This document shows positions 26,010-34,504 of a DNA stretch of 64,000 bases, piece after piece. The stretch covers positions 42,680 to 106,679 of the forward strand of contig LJIA01000020.1 in the NCBI GenBank assembly GCA_001295775.1. The letters are read 5' to 3'. Position numbers and translations under genes: made by a program. The notes under the pieces are model-generated. The model did not search any database, was not told where the DNA came from, and saw only the letters and a list, made by a program, of their open reading frames with translations. Positions within the stretch are counted from its first letter, which is position 1. Every line of letters begins with the position of its first letter. The DNA is from a beta proteobacterium AAP99 (GTDB lineage Bacteria > Pseudomonadota > Gammaproteobacteria > Burkholderiales > Burkholderiaceae_C).

Positions 26010-26969
26010 TCACGCGCAAGGCAACACAAAGCCGCGCGAGCGCTCCACCCCGACCTCATCCAGCTCGGCCAGCATCAGGGCGCTGGGCCAGCGGCGTGCG
26101 CCCGGCGGGCGGGTTCGTTGCCATTGCGCCTTGAGCGCCGCTGCCGCCTCGGCCGGGGGGAGCACGGCGCTGGCGCGAGTAGCGCCCAGCCAGTCGGCAC
26201 GGTCCAGCAGCCGGAATCCGGCACTGCCGCGCTCGGCAGCAAAGCCGCCTAAGGCCTCGAAAGGCAGCCACCAGCCGCGCAGATGCGCCGGCGCAAGCAG
26301 CGGGCAGGTGGGAGGGGGCCGGCCGTGGCGGTAGAACATCCAGCCGCGGGTCAGGGCTGCGCTCTGCCAGGGCTCGCCGTTGGGCGCGAGGCTGAACGGC
26401 TCGGGCGGGCGATGCGCGAGTTGCCGGCCGAAGAGCTTGTCGAGCTTGCTGGCCAGGGTCTCGGCACCGTCCGGGCCGATGAAGTCTGCGGCCTGTGCGG
26501 TGTCGCCGGCGGCATGGCAGAGGAAGTACTTCACCGCCAGCTCCCAGTGCCAGGGTCGGCCGGCCGCGTCCGTGAGCAGGAAGTCGATCTCGCCGGCGGT
26601 GGTGTGGTCACTGCCGGGAGCGGCCACATTGCGCATGGGCAGGTTGGCGGCCACGAGCCGGTGCGTGGGCCCGTGGCGCAGGAAGTGCTCGATCAGCCGC
26701 TCGCACCAGCGCCCCAGCGGCACGCGGCGCGTGCCATCGGCCGTGAGCGGCGAGGGTTCGGGCAGCGCCGCGGTGGCGGGGTCAGCGAGCCAGCGCTCGA
26801 TCTGCGCGCGCTCTGCCGCAGTGAATTCGAATACCGGCGCACTGAAGGTGCCGGGCGCGGTGGCGAGCAGCGGCGGGCTTAGCAGCAGCCAGCGCAGATC
26901 CTGCAGCCAGAGCGGCGGGGGCGCGTCGGCCGGTTGCCCTGCGGCAGGGCTCACATGCGGCGAAGCCAC
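26010..26969 (-). CDS. DUF1853 family protein
   Basis: A 319-residue cytoplasmic protein matching the DUF1853 pattern. An N-terminal Pro-rich stretch leads to LRWLLLSPPLL. The conserved acidic centre reads GEIDFLLTDAAGRPWHWELAVKYFL (a nuclease-like E-x-D...ExxVK arrangement). The C-terminal half carries RGWWLPFEAL and WLGATRA. The ExD/ExK pattern resembles PD-(D/E)XK nucleases, but activity is unknown. Its start overlaps the end of the rRNA methyltransferase gene by 19 bp, so the two are likely co-transcribed. Confidence 0.8.
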   Translation of the reverse strand: MASPHVSPAAGQPADAPPPLWLQDLRWLLLSPPLLATAPGTFSAPVFEFTAAERAQIERWLADPATAALPEPSPLTADGTRRVPLGRWCERLIEHFLRHGPTHRLVAANLPMRNVAAPGSDHTTAGEIDFLLTDAAGRPWHWELAVKYFLCHAAGDTAQAADFIGPDGAETLASKLDKLFGRQLAHRPPEPFSLAPNGEPWQSAALTRGWMFYRHGRPPPTCPLLAPAHLRGWWLPFEALGGFAAERGSAGFRLLDRADWLGATRASAVLPPAEAAAALKAQWQRTRPPGARRWPSALMLAELDEVGVERSRGFVLPCA

Positions 26970-28153
26970 AGGCCCTTCAGATACTCACCCTCCGGATGCG
27001 TCATCGTCATGGGGTGGTCGATGCCGGCCGCCAGCCGCTTGAGCAGCTGCATGTCCACCCGCGCGTCGATCACGCTGCCGGCGACGATCTTCTGGAACAG
27101 GTCCACGCTGATGGCGCCGGAGCAGGAGAAGGTGAGCAGGTGCCCGCCGGGCGCGAGCAGCTTCATGCCCTTGAGATTGATCTCCTTGTAGGCGCGCGCG
27201 GCCTTGTCCACATGGTTGGCGCTGGGCGCGAACTTGGGCGGGTCGAGCACGATGAGATCAAACTCGCGGCCCTCGGCCGCCAGGGCCTTGAGTGTGTCGA
27301 AGACGTTCTCGCAGCGCCACTCCGCTTTCGCGGCATCGAAGCCGTTGAGCGCCGCCTGGGCCTGGCCGGTGGCCAGAGCCTCGGCCGAGGAATCCACGCT
27401 CACCACATGCGCCGCGCCGGCGCCCAGCGCCGCGAGCGAGAAGCCGCCCGTGTAGCAAAAGCAGTTCAGCACGCGCGGCTGTTTGCCCTGCGCGATGAGG
27501 CCCGCGACGATCTCTGCGGCGAGCGCGCGGTTGTCGCGCTGGTCCACATAGAAGCCGGTCTTGTGGCCCTTGAGCACATCCACCTTGTAGCGCACGCCGT
27601 TCTCGATGACTTCCACCGGGTTCTGCAGCTCGCCGTGCAGCACGCCCACGATTTCGGGCAGGCCCTCGCGGCCGCGCACGGCGGCGTCGCTGCGCTCCAC
27701 GACTGTCTTGCAGCCGGTGGCGGCCACCAGGGCCGTGACGATCTCGGCCTTCCAGCGCTCGATGCCGGCGGCCATGCATTGGATGACGACCGTGTCGCCA
27801 TACTGGTCTGCCACCAGCCCCGGCAGATCATCGGCCTCGCCGAAGACGATGCGCAGGGCGTTGCTCAAGCGGCTCAGCCCGGCGCGACTGGCCACCGCGG
27901 CGGCGATGCGGCGGGCGATGAAGTCCGCGGTGATCGCGTCGCTTTCCGCAAAGCTCCAGGCCCGGGCGCGGATCAGGCTCTGCTCGGAATAGGCCGCCCA
28001 GGCCAGAAAGCGCTGCTCGTGGCTGAGCACCTTGACGGTCTCGCCCAGCCCGGGGTTGCCCGTGACCCGCGCCACGGCGGTGGCATAGACCCAGGGGTGG
28101 CGGCGTTGCAGGCTCTTTTCCTTGCCCGGCTTGAGGATGAGGGTGGCGGTCAT
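26951..28153 (-). CDS. Class I SAM-dependent rRNA methyltransferase, RlmI-like
   Basis: A 400-residue enzyme that methylates a cytosine in 23S rRNA in its E. coli homologue (m5C1962). The N-terminal PUA domain (about 1-75) begins TLILKPGKEKSLQRRHPWVYATAV. A central EEHEE-type segment carries VDVLKGHKTGFYVDQRDNR. The Rossmann SAM-binding domain has VLNCFCYTGGFSLAAL and the catalytic-type LIVLDPPKFAP. Start ATG 28151-28153, directly before the PUA domain; the longer frame upstream is AT-rich non-coding. Confidence 0.92.
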   Translation of the reverse strand: MTATLILKPGKEKSLQRRHPWVYATAVARVTGNPGLGETVKVLSHEQRFLAWAAYSEQSLIRARAWSFAESDAITADFIARRIAAAVASRAGLSRLSNALRIVFGEADDLPGLVADQYGDTVVIQCMAAGIERWKAEIVTALVAATGCKTVVERSDAAVRGREGLPEIVGVLHGELQNPVEVIENGVRYKVDVLKGHKTGFYVDQRDNRALAAEIVAGLIAQGKQPRVLNCFCYTGGFSLAALGAGAAHVVSVDSSAEALATGQAQAALNGFDAAKAEWRCENVFDTLKALAAEGREFDLIVLDPPKFAPSANHVDKAARAYKEINLKGMKLLAPGGHLLTFSCSGAISVDLFQKIVAGSVIDARVDMQLLKRLAAGIDHPMTMTHPEGEYLKGLWLRRM

Positions 28154-28245
28154 GCGGGCATTTTCGCCGCTGCGCGCGCTAGGGGCTGGGACTGAGGCCC
28201 GCGGCGGGTGCCATGCCGCCCAGCCCACACTTTCATAGGAGGATG

Positions 28246-28282
28246 GCCGAAATAAATTGATTTGCACTCAATCAAATTCGGC
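28246..28282. repeat. AT-rich hairpin followed by CTTTCCGC (repeat relative J)
   Basis: GCCGAA..ATTGATT and AATCAAATTCGGC form an imperfect stem in a gap of 194 bp between xerC and the RlmI-like gene. The right arm runs into CTTTCCGC, the signature of the dispersed repeat. A similar GCCG..TTCAATC/GATTGAA..CGGC stem, also next to CTTTCCGC, is at 34523-34560. It may act as a terminator for xerC. Confidence 0.4.
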
Positions 28283-28347
28283 TTTCCGCATGTTTGACCT
28301 AATTCTTGAAAGGTTCATCCGATCGAAGAAATCAGGCCGAAAACAAT

Positions 28348-29340
28348 CTATTTTTCGCCCGCCTTCTTCGCACGGGGATGCGCGGCGTCATACACCTTGG
28401 CCAGATGCTGGAAGTCCAGCTGCGTATAGACCTGGGTGGCGGCGATGCTGGCGTGGCCCATCAGCTCCTGCACGGCGCGCAGATCGCCCGAGCTTTGCAG
28501 CACGTGGCTGGCAAAGCTGTGGCGCAGCATGTGCGGGTGCACGTGCTGGCCCAGCTGGCTGGTCTGTGCCAGCTGCTTGAGCGCCAGACGCACCGTGCCC
28601 TGGGCGATGCGCTCGCCGCGCGCGCCGACGAACAGCGCAACGCACTGCGCGTCGGCCAGCAGCGCGCGCGCGGGCAGCCAGGCGCGCAGCGCGTCGAGTG
28701 CCTTGCCGCCCACCGGCACCATGCGCCGCTTGCCGCCCTTGCCGGTGACGTGCACCTCGGCGGCCTGGGCATCCACCCAACCGGCGGCGGCGTCGCTCGC
28801 CGTCACGTCCAGGCCGATGAGTTCGGCCAGACGCAGGCCGGACGAATAGAGCAGCTCGAACATCGCCGCGTCGCGCAGGCGCAGGGCCTGCTGCTTCGGG
28901 TCGTCCTGCTGCGGGTCCGCGGCCTGAGCAGTCTGAATAGCCGCCTGCGCGGCGTCCAGCAGGCCGGCCGTGGCATCCACGGCCAGCGCCTTGGGCAGAC
29001 GCTTGGGCGCCTTGGGCGCGCGCAGGCCCTGGGCCGGGTTGTCCGCCCGGGCGCCCGACAGCATGCGCCAGCGGAAGAAGCCGCGCGCCACCGACAGCAG
29101 CCGGGCGAGTGAACGCGACGTCATGCCGCCCGCATGCAGGCGCGCCAGGGCGCTGCGCAGATGGTGCTCGGCCACGTCGTCCAGCGCCACGGGCAATACG
29201 GCGGCCAGACTTGTCAGGTCGATGGCGTAGGTGTCCAGCGTGCGGGGCGCCAGGCGGCGCTCCACGCGCAGATGATCCAGCCAGGCATGGGCACTGGCGG
29301 GCAGTTCGGGGCGCTCGGTGCTGGGCTGCGCGGCGGCCAT
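28348..29340 (-). CDS. xerC: Tyrosine recombinase XerC
   Basis: A 330-residue site-specific recombinase that, with XerD, resolves chromosome dimers at dif. The N-terminal SAM-like core-binding domain lies about 15-105 (HAWLDHLRVERRLAPRTLDTYAIDL). The catalytic domain has Arg in SSGLRLAELIGL, Lys in GKGGKRR, His-Arg in HMLRHSFASH, then LMGHASIAATQVYTQ with the His and the Tyr nucleophile. It is longer than E. coli XerC because of an insert near 135-150 (Ala/Gln/Asp-rich). It lies upstream of the RlmI-like gene on the same strand. Confidence 0.93.
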   Translation of the reverse strand: MAAAQPSTERPELPASAHAWLDHLRVERRLAPRTLDTYAIDLTSLAAVLPVALDDVAEHHLRSALARLHAGGMTSRSLARLLSVARGFFRWRMLSGARADNPAQGLRAPKAPKRLPKALAVDATAGLLDAAQAAIQTAQAADPQQDDPKQQALRLRDAAMFELLYSSGLRLAELIGLDVTASDAAAGWVDAQAAEVHVTGKGGKRRMVPVGGKALDALRAWLPARALLADAQCVALFVGARGERIAQGTVRLALKQLAQTSQLGQHVHPHMLRHSFASHVLQSSGDLRAVQELMGHASIAATQVYTQLDFQHLAKVYDAAHPRAKKAGEK

Positions 29341-29349
29341 GGGTCGGCC

Positions 29350-29964
29350 TCAGACCGGCGCGAGCGGCCGGTGCGCACCCGGCGGCAGGAGGATCGCGAT
29401 CGCATCGCCCGCGCGGACGGGGCCGCCGGTCAGCACCACGGCCATCACACCGCCCTTGCGGATCAGGCTGCCGTCGGCGGCACGGTCCAGCAGCGCGCCC
29501 ATCAGCCCCGGCGCAAAGCGGTCGATCTGCGCGCAGGGGTTGCGCAGGCCGGTGATGCGAATGCGGGCTGCGGGGCCGATCTGCAGCTCGGTATCGGTGG
29601 GCAGCCCCAGCAGATCGATGCCGCGCGTGAGCAGGTTCTCGCCCAGATCGCCCGGCTGCACGGTGAAACCCTGTGCGGCGAGTTCGTCCAGCAGCTCGGC
29701 ATGGATCAGGTGCGCCTGGCGCAGATTGGGCTGGGTCGGGTCCTTGGCCACGCGCGAGCGGTGCTTGACCGTCACGCCGGCATGCGCATCGCCGGCCACA
29801 CCCAGCCCGGCCAGCAGCTCAATGCCGGGCTGCACCGTCTTGGAAAAGGCATGGCTGCCATGCGCCGCCACGGACACGACCCGCGCGACGCCGGCCGCTG
29901 CCCCGCCCGGCCCGGCTGCATCCGCCGCGGCTGGCGGGTGGGCGAGCGCGGCGGCTTCCGTCAT
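29350..29964 (-). CDS. MOSC domain-containing protein
   Basis: A 204-residue beta-barrel protein of the MOSC family. The N-terminus is Ala/Pro-rich. The barrel carries GVAGDAHAGVTVKHRSRV, PGDLGENLLTRGIDL, LRNPCAQIDRF with the conserved Cys, and RKGGVMAVVL. The family binds sulfur or molybdopterin-type cofactors; the single conserved Cys could carry a persulfide. The precise substrate is unknown. It sits in a same-strand row dapF / DUF484 / MOSC / xerC with 9-13 bp gaps, so an operon is likely. Confidence 0.9.
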   Translation of the reverse strand: MTEAAALAHPPAAADAAGPGGAAAGVARVVSVAAHGSHAFSKTVQPGIELLAGLGVAGDAHAGVTVKHRSRVAKDPTQPNLRQAHLIHAELLDELAAQGFTVQPGDLGENLLTRGIDLLGLPTDTELQIGPAARIRITGLRNPCAQIDRFAPGLMGALLDRAADGSLIRKGGVMAVVLTGGPVRAGDAIAILLPPGAHRPLAPV

Positions 29965-29977
29965 AGCCGGTGCCCGA

Positions 29978-30676
29978 TCAGTGGGTGAGCGCGGGGGCCG
30001 TCACCGCCGGGCCGCTCTCGGGCAGCAGCCGGGCCAGCGCGGCGGAGCAGATCTCGGCAATGCGGGCGAGCATCTCCACGCCCATGTCGTCGCGGAAGCG
30101 CTGCGGATCGGGCGAGCCGAGCACGAGCAGGCCGAAGGCCTCGGGCGCGGCGCCCACGCGCAGGGGCAGCAGGGCAATGCTGGCGGCCTCGCCGGGCAGC
30201 CAGCTGGCTGCGGCAAAGCCGGAATTGCTGCCGCAGTACGGGCCCATCAGGCTGTGGCTGAAGCTCTTCACGTCATCGCCCACGGTACGCGCGGCGTCCA
30301 GACCCTGGTGCTCGGGCATCACGCCCCACAGGCGCAAGGCAGTGAGCGGCACGGTGAAGTGCCGGCCCACGCCGCCTTCCACCAGCCCGGGCAGGTCGCG
30401 CGCGTGGCGCGCCGCCACGAGGCTGCGGGTCCAGGTGGTGAACTTGTCGACGATGACCTCGTTCTCGCGGCCGATGCGGATGAGTTCGGCCAGCCGCAGT
30501 TCGACCTGCTTGTTCTTTTCCTTGACCGCCATGAGCTGGCGCTCGATCAGACTCACCGCGCGGCCGCCATGGGGGTTGGGCACGGTCAGGCTGGCAAACA
30601 GCTCCGCGTGCTCGTCAAAGAACTCCGGATGCTCACGCAGAAAGGCCAGCACCTGCAGACCGAATTCAGTACTCAT
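29978..30676 (-). CDS. DUF484 family protein (GAF-like)
   Basis: A 232-residue protein. The N-terminal QVLAFLREHPEFFDEHAELFASLTVPNPHG matches the start of DUF484. A coiled-coil stretch spans about 40-75 and a GAF-like domain about 85-215 (ASIALLPLRVG, FGLLVLGSPDPQRF). In many proteobacteria DUF484 lies between dapF and xerC, exactly as here. The ATG overlaps the dapF stop (ATGA at 30673-30676), showing coupling. No biochemical function is known to me. Confidence 0.92.
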   Translation of the reverse strand: MSTEFGLQVLAFLREHPEFFDEHAELFASLTVPNPHGGRAVSLIERQLMAVKEKNKQVELRLAELIRIGRENEVIVDKFTTWTRSLVAARHARDLPGLVEGGVGRHFTVPLTALRLWGVMPEHQGLDAARTVGDDVKSFSHSLMGPYCGSNSGFAAASWLPGEAASIALLPLRVGAAPEAFGLLVLGSPDPQRFRDDMGVEMLARIAEICSAALARLLPESGPAVTAPALTH

Positions 30677-31524
30677 ACGTCGATTTCCCCCTCAAACACG
30701 GTCACTGCAGGACCGCTCAGATACGCCATCTCGCCCTTGCCAGCCCAGCGAACGGCCAGGCGCCCTCCACGTGCATCCACGGTCACCGGGCTCTTGAGCA
30801 GGCCCTGTTCGATGCCGCAGACCACCGCCGCCACGGCCCCTGTGCCGCAGGCCAGCGTCTCGCCCACGCCGCGCTCGAACACGCGCAGGCGGATGTGCTG
30901 TTCGTTCACGATCTGCATGAAGCCCGCATTCACCCGCGCCGGAAAGGCGGCGTGGGCTTCGATCAGCGGACCGTCGATAGCCACCGGCGCGCTGTCCGCG
31001 TCAGCCACCACCTGCACGGCGTGCGGGTTGCCCAGGTTGGCCACGGCCACCCAGCGCGTGTGGTCCGCCACCGGCAGGGCATAGAGCGTGCTCTCACCCT
31101 GCGTGCGCGTTGCCAGGCCTTCGGGTCTGAAGGGAATGTCCGCCGGCGCAAAGCGCGGCACGGCAATCTGCACGGTGACGTGGCCGTCGGCCGCTTCGGT
31201 GAGTTCGATCACGCCGAAGCTCACCTCCACCAGCACGCTGGACTTGGTCGTCAGGCCCTTCTCGCGCACATAGCGCACGAAGCAGCGCGCGCCATTGCCG
31301 CAATGCTCCACCTCGCCGCCGTCGGCATTGACGATGCGATAGGAGAAGTCATGGGCGGGGTCGGCCGGCGGGCCGACGATCAGGAACTGGTCTGCGCCCA
31401 CGCCGAAGCGCCGGTCAGCCAGCTTGCGGAATTGTTCGGCGCTCAGGTCGAGCGGCCGCTGAAGCGCATTGAGCACGACAAAGTCATTGCCGGCGCCCTG
31501 CATCTTCGTGAACTGCAATCTCAT
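30673..31524 (-). CDS. dapF: Diaminopimelate epimerase
   Basis: A 283-residue cofactor-independent epimerase that turns LL-DAP into meso-DAP, a precursor of lysine and peptidoglycan. It has two pseudo-symmetric alpha/beta domains, each giving one active-site Cys: HCGNGARCF near residue 74 and ETLACGTGAVAA near residue 224. MQGAGNDFVVL at residues 8-18 is the N-terminal signature. It leads the likely dapF / DUF484 / MOSC / xerC operon. Confidence 0.97.
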   Translation of the reverse strand: MRLQFTKMQGAGNDFVVLNALQRPLDLSAEQFRKLADRRFGVGADQFLIVGPPADPAHDFSYRIVNADGGEVEHCGNGARCFVRYVREKGLTTKSSVLVEVSFGVIELTEAADGHVTVQIAVPRFAPADIPFRPEGLATRTQGESTLYALPVADHTRWVAVANLGNPHAVQVVADADSAPVAIDGPLIEAHAAFPARVNAGFMQIVNEQHIRLRVFERGVGETLACGTGAVAAVVCGIEQGLLKSPVTVDARGGRLAVRWAGKGEMAYLSGPAVTVFEGEIDV

Positions 31525-31572
31525 GGACGGCGATTATCCCATCGCCTCGCGACCGCCCTGCGCGCCGCAGGG

Positions 31573-32280
31573 TCAGTCCGCCTGCGCAAGCAACAGTTCT
31601 GACAAGGCAGCCGGCGTGCTGACCATCGGGTCATGCCCGGTGGCCAGCTCCAGCACCTGCCAGCCCTGCTCGCGGCGCACCCGGCGGCGGCTCTCGGCGA
31701 TCGTGGCCAGCGCGGGCTGGGTGCAGTCGATGAACACGCGGCGCCGGCGGCCGACGCGCAGGGCGTCAAACTGCAGCGGCGCCTGATACACCGCGAAAGG
31801 GTGCGGCGTCTGGCGGCGGTTCACCCAGTCGCGCGCCTCGCCGTCCAGCCCGAACACGCTCGCATCCGGCGGCGGCAGGGACAGCCCACCGCTGGCACGG
31901 GCCGCTTCGATGCGCCCCGCCACGGTGTCGGGCGTGTGGGTGGACGACCAGCTCTCACCAGGCGCGGGCACCACGGCGTCCACGTACACCAGCGTGCGAA
32001 TGCGCTCAGGCAGCCGGTCCGCCACCGCCGTGATCAGCAGCCCGGCGTAACTGTGGCCCACGAGGATCACGTCCTGCAGCTCCTCCGCCTCGATGGCGCC
32101 GATCACGTCCTGGATGTGCGTCTGAAGCGTGACTGCCGGGCTGAGCAGATGCGCGCGCTCGCCCACGCCGGTGAGCGTGACGGCGTGCGCGCTGTGGCCA
32201 GCGTGACGCAAGCGGGGCAGGACATCGCGCCAGCACCATGCGCCATGCCAGGCGCCGTGAACGAGAAGAAAGTCACTCAT
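31573..32280 (-). CDS. Alpha/beta hydrolase (EstC-type esterase family)
   Basis: A 235-residue hydrolase. The oxyanion region is LLVHGAWHGAWCW at residues 4-17. The nucleophile elbow GHSYAG is near residue 75, the catalytic His in ATGHDPM near 215, and an acid residue in FIDC near 184. The set matches plant-type hydroxynitrile lyase/esterase (EstC) relatives, with a cytoplasmic small-ester substrate expected but unidentified. The first 18 codons and upstream DNA are partly duplicated at 32378-32508. Confidence 0.9.
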   Translation of the reverse strand: MSDFLLVHGAWHGAWCWRDVLPRLRHAGHSAHAVTLTGVGERAHLLSPAVTLQTHIQDVIGAIEAEELQDVILVGHSYAGLLITAVADRLPERIRTLVYVDAVVPAPGESWSSTHTPDTVAGRIEAARASGGLSLPPPDASVFGLDGEARDWVNRRQTPHPFAVYQAPLQFDALRVGRRRRVFIDCTQPALATIAESRRRVRREQGWQVLELATGHDPMVSTPAALSELLLAQAD

Positions 32281-32356
32281 CGTGGCATTAGACCCAGGCA
32301 GTGGCGCAACGGGGCTCGCGCTGGCAGGCGCTCGCTCGTTTCAGGGCGCCGAGCAG
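32226..32356. repeat. Direct repeat unit 1: esterase 5' end plus upstream DNA (131 bp)
   Basis: This segment spans the first 18 codons of the esterase and 76 bp upstream. It recurs at 32378-32508 with six substitutions, about 95% identity, at an offset of 152 bp. Unit 1 is the one attached to the intact gene. Confidence 0.95.
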
Positions 32357-32377
32357 GCTCGGCGAATTCCCCTGAAA

Positions 32378-32508
32378 CGCGCCAGCACCATGCGCCATGC
32401 CAAGCGCCGTGAACGAGAAGAAAGTCATTCATCGTCGCATCAGACCGAGTCAGTGGCGCAACGGGGCTCGCGCTGGCAGGCGCTCGCTCGTTTCAGGGCG
32501 CCGAGCAG
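32378..32508 (-). pseudogene. Direct repeat unit 2: orphan 5' end of the esterase (truncated copy)
   Basis: A second copy of the 131-bp segment. On the minus strand it encodes MNDFLLVHGAWHGAWCW, one residue different from the intact gene, and then runs into unrelated residues. The 152-bp offset is not a multiple of three, so this start is not in frame with the intact gene. It looks like the remnant of a tandem gene duplication or a promoter-region duplication. Confidence 0.8.
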
Positions 32509-32529
32509 AGATGGTTATGAAACTCGAAA

Positions 32530-32601
32530 CGCTAGACCCAGCATTCATGCGGCTGTCCAAGGCAAATCGGCTGAAAACCCGCACCAGGCAGGCGGAAAGC
32601 A
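32530..32601 (-). repeat. Dispersed hairpin repeat, copy F (reverse orientation)
   Basis: On the minus strand it reads GTGCTTTCCGCCTGCCTGG, then TGCGGGTTTTCAGCC, GATTTG and a TGGACAGCC arm, in the same order as copies A and D. It sits just after the stop of the TfoX-N gene. Confidence 0.6.
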
Positions 32602-32612
32602 CTTCCGAGCCT

Positions 32613-33059
32613 TCAAGTCGCACCGCGCTTCTTCGCAGGCGCCTTCTTCGCTAGGGCCTTCTTGGCCACCGCCTTCTTCGCCGCCGGCTTCACCGCAGCC
32701 TTCGCGTTGGCCGCGCGCAGCGCCGCCTCGATGGCCTTGCGGGCCCAGGGCGTCATCAGGTGCGGGGCGTCCATCGCGTCGGCGGGCACGGTCCAGTAGC
32801 TCATCTGCATCAGCTTGCGCTCGGCGTCGTAGACGAAGGGCTCGCAGCCCGCTTCGGCCAGCGCAACCCGGGTCTCGACATCAGCCTTCAGATACAGGCG
32901 CCCTTCGGCGACGATGCCGATCGACAGGCCGTCCCAGCTGATGCCCCAGCCTCCAAACATGCGCCGCGCCTTCAGCGGCGCGCCGGCCGCAGCGGGCGCC
33001 AGCAGTTCCAGCAGGTGGTCGATGAAGGGGTCGGACTTGCTGACGGCGGGTGTCGGCAT
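32613..33059 (-). CDS. TfoX N-terminal domain protein with lysine-rich C-terminal tail
   Basis: A 148-residue protein with a single TfoX_N domain at about 10-110: LKARRMFGGWGISWDGL is the signature, followed by GRLYLKADVETR and MSYWTVPADAMD. In TfoX/Sxy this domain goes with competence control, but stand-alone homologues are of unknown role. The last 28 residues are an Ala/Lys/Pro tail (KPAAKKAVAKKALAKKAPAKK) like bacterial histone H1-type proteins, suggesting DNA binding. Start ATG 33057-33059, 19 bp from the divergent amidase gene. Confidence 0.85.
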   Translation of the reverse strand: MPTPAVSKSDPFIDHLLELLAPAAAGAPLKARRMFGGWGISWDGLSIGIVAEGRLYLKADVETRVALAEAGCEPFVYDAERKLMQMSYWTVPADAMDAPHLMTPWARKAIEAALRAANAKAAVKPAAKKAVAKKALAKKAPAKKRGAT

Positions 33060-33078
33060 GGCGTGATGAAATCGGCGG

Positions 33079-34428
33079 ATGAACCAGGACGCACGGCTCG
33101 CGCACAGTACATCGCCCACCCGGCCCGCAGGCGGTGCAATCGAATCTCTCCTGACAGATCTGGCCAGCGGACGCACGCAGGCCGCGGCGGCCTATGGCGA
33201 GGCCCTGCGCGCAGCGGCGCACCCGCGGGCGGCCCATGTGCTGATCCGCCGCTTCGGCCCGCCGGACGCTGCCGTCAGCGGGCCGCTGGCGGGCGTACCC
33301 GTGACGGTGAAGGACCTCTTCGACGTGGCGGGCAGCACCACCACCGCCGGCTCGCGCGTGCTGCGCGACGCACCGCACGCCGAGACGGATGCCGCGATCG
33401 TGCAGCGCCTGCGCGCAGCCGGGGCGGCGATCATCGGCACCACCAACATGACGGAATTCGCCTACTCCGGCCTGGGGCTGAACCCGCATTGGGGCACGCC
33501 TGCCAACGCCGCGGGTTCGGCGCTGAACGCCGCAGTCGCGCGCATCCCGGGCGGTTCATCCTCCGGCGCAGCAGTGGGCGTAGCCCTGGGTGTGGGTCTG
33601 GCGGCGGTCGGCACGGACACCGGAGGTTCGGTACGGATCCCGGCGGCGCTCAATGGCCTGGTGGGCTTCAAGCCGACCGCGCAACGCGTGCCGATGGCCG
33701 GCTGCCTGCCGCTGGCCGCGAGCCTGGATTCGATCGGCCCGATTGCGCGCACCCTCGCCGACTGCCTGCGCATGGACGCGGTGCTGGCCGACGCGTCGCT
33801 TGCGGCCCGCCCGCCTGCGCCCAGCGAGATTCGCCTCATGGTGCCCACCACGGTCGTGCTCGACGAACTGGACGACACCGTGGCCGCGGCCTTCGAGGCC
33901 AGCCTGGCGCGCCTGCAGGCCGCCGGCGTGCAGATCATGCGTGCGCCGTTTGCACCTTTTGCGGATGCGGCGCTGGCAGCGCAGGGCGTGATCGCGGCCT
34001 ACGAGAGCTTTCTCTGGCACCGCGAGCTGCTTGCGCGCGCGCAGCCGGCCTACGACCCACACGTGGCCACCCGGATCGCCGGCGGTGCGCAGATCAGCGC
34101 GCTGGACTACGCCGCGGCACTGGCTGCGCGGCGCCGCTGGCAGGAGAACGTGCGTGCCGCGATGGACGGCTTTGACGCCCTGGCCCTGCCCACAGTGCCG
34201 ACCGTGGCACCGCCGATGGCGGCGCTGGCTGATGACGCGGCCTACTTCGCGGCCAACCGGCTGATGCTGCGCAACACCCTGCTCTTCAACCTGCTGGACG
34301 GTTGCGCCCTCAGCCTGCCGATGCCCAGCACCGGCCTGCCTGCCGGGCTGATGCTCGGCGCCCCAGCGCTGCACGACGAGCGGCTGGCGTCGATCGGCCT
34401 GAGCGTGGAAGCCCTGCTTGCGGCTTGA
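33079..34428 (+). CDS. Amidase (amidase signature family)
   Basis: A 449-residue amidohydrolase with the Ser-cisSer-Lys triad. The Lys is in VPVTVKDLFDVAG near residue 80. The Gly/Ser signature GGSSSGAAVGVALG near 155-168 holds the cis-Ser, and GTDTGGSVRIPAALNGLVGFKPT holds the nucleophile Ser. It resembles AtzF/indoleacetamide-type amidases more than GatA, and no gatBC genes are adjacent. The substrate is unknown. It is divergent from the TfoX-N gene and ends convergent with the EAL gene. Confidence 0.92.
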   Translation: MNQDARLAHSTSPTRPAGGAIESLLTDLASGRTQAAAAYGEALRAAAHPRAAHVLIRRFGPPDAAVSGPLAGVPVTVKDLFDVAGSTTTAGSRVLRDAPHAETDAAIVQRLRAAGAAIIGTTNMTEFAYSGLGLNPHWGTPANAAGSALNAAVARIPGGSSSGAAVGVALGVGLAAVGTDTGGSVRIPAALNGLVGFKPTAQRVPMAGCLPLAASLDSIGPIARTLADCLRMDAVLADASLAARPPAPSEIRLMVPTTVVLDELDDTVAAAFEASLARLQAAGVQIMRAPFAPFADAALAAQGVIAAYESFLWHRELLARAQPAYDPHVATRIAGGAQISALDYAAALAARRRWQENVRAAMDGFDALALPTVPTVAPPMAALADDAAYFAANRLMLRNTLLFNLLDGCALSLPMPSTGLPAGLMLGAPALHDERLASIGLSVEALLAA

Positions 34429-34504
34429 GTTCGTGCGCTTCGGACGCAACGGTCACGCAACAAAATCGGCCATGGAAAATTGGCCTATCGCTCACCCCAA
34501 GATT

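Larger units (their letters stand above)
32281..32612. other. Non-coding gap upstream of the esterase
   Basis: 332 bp holding the rest of direct repeat 1, all of repeat 2 and the reverse-oriented dispersed repeat F. No complete gene is supported here. Promoters for the esterase must lie within the repeats. Confidence 0.7.

Noticed and set aside
25738..26334. Plus-strand open frame with a CPVCETHF segment near 25980
   Set aside because: A zinc-knuckle look by chance; it crosses the repeat element and runs antisense into DUF1853, with poor codon bias.
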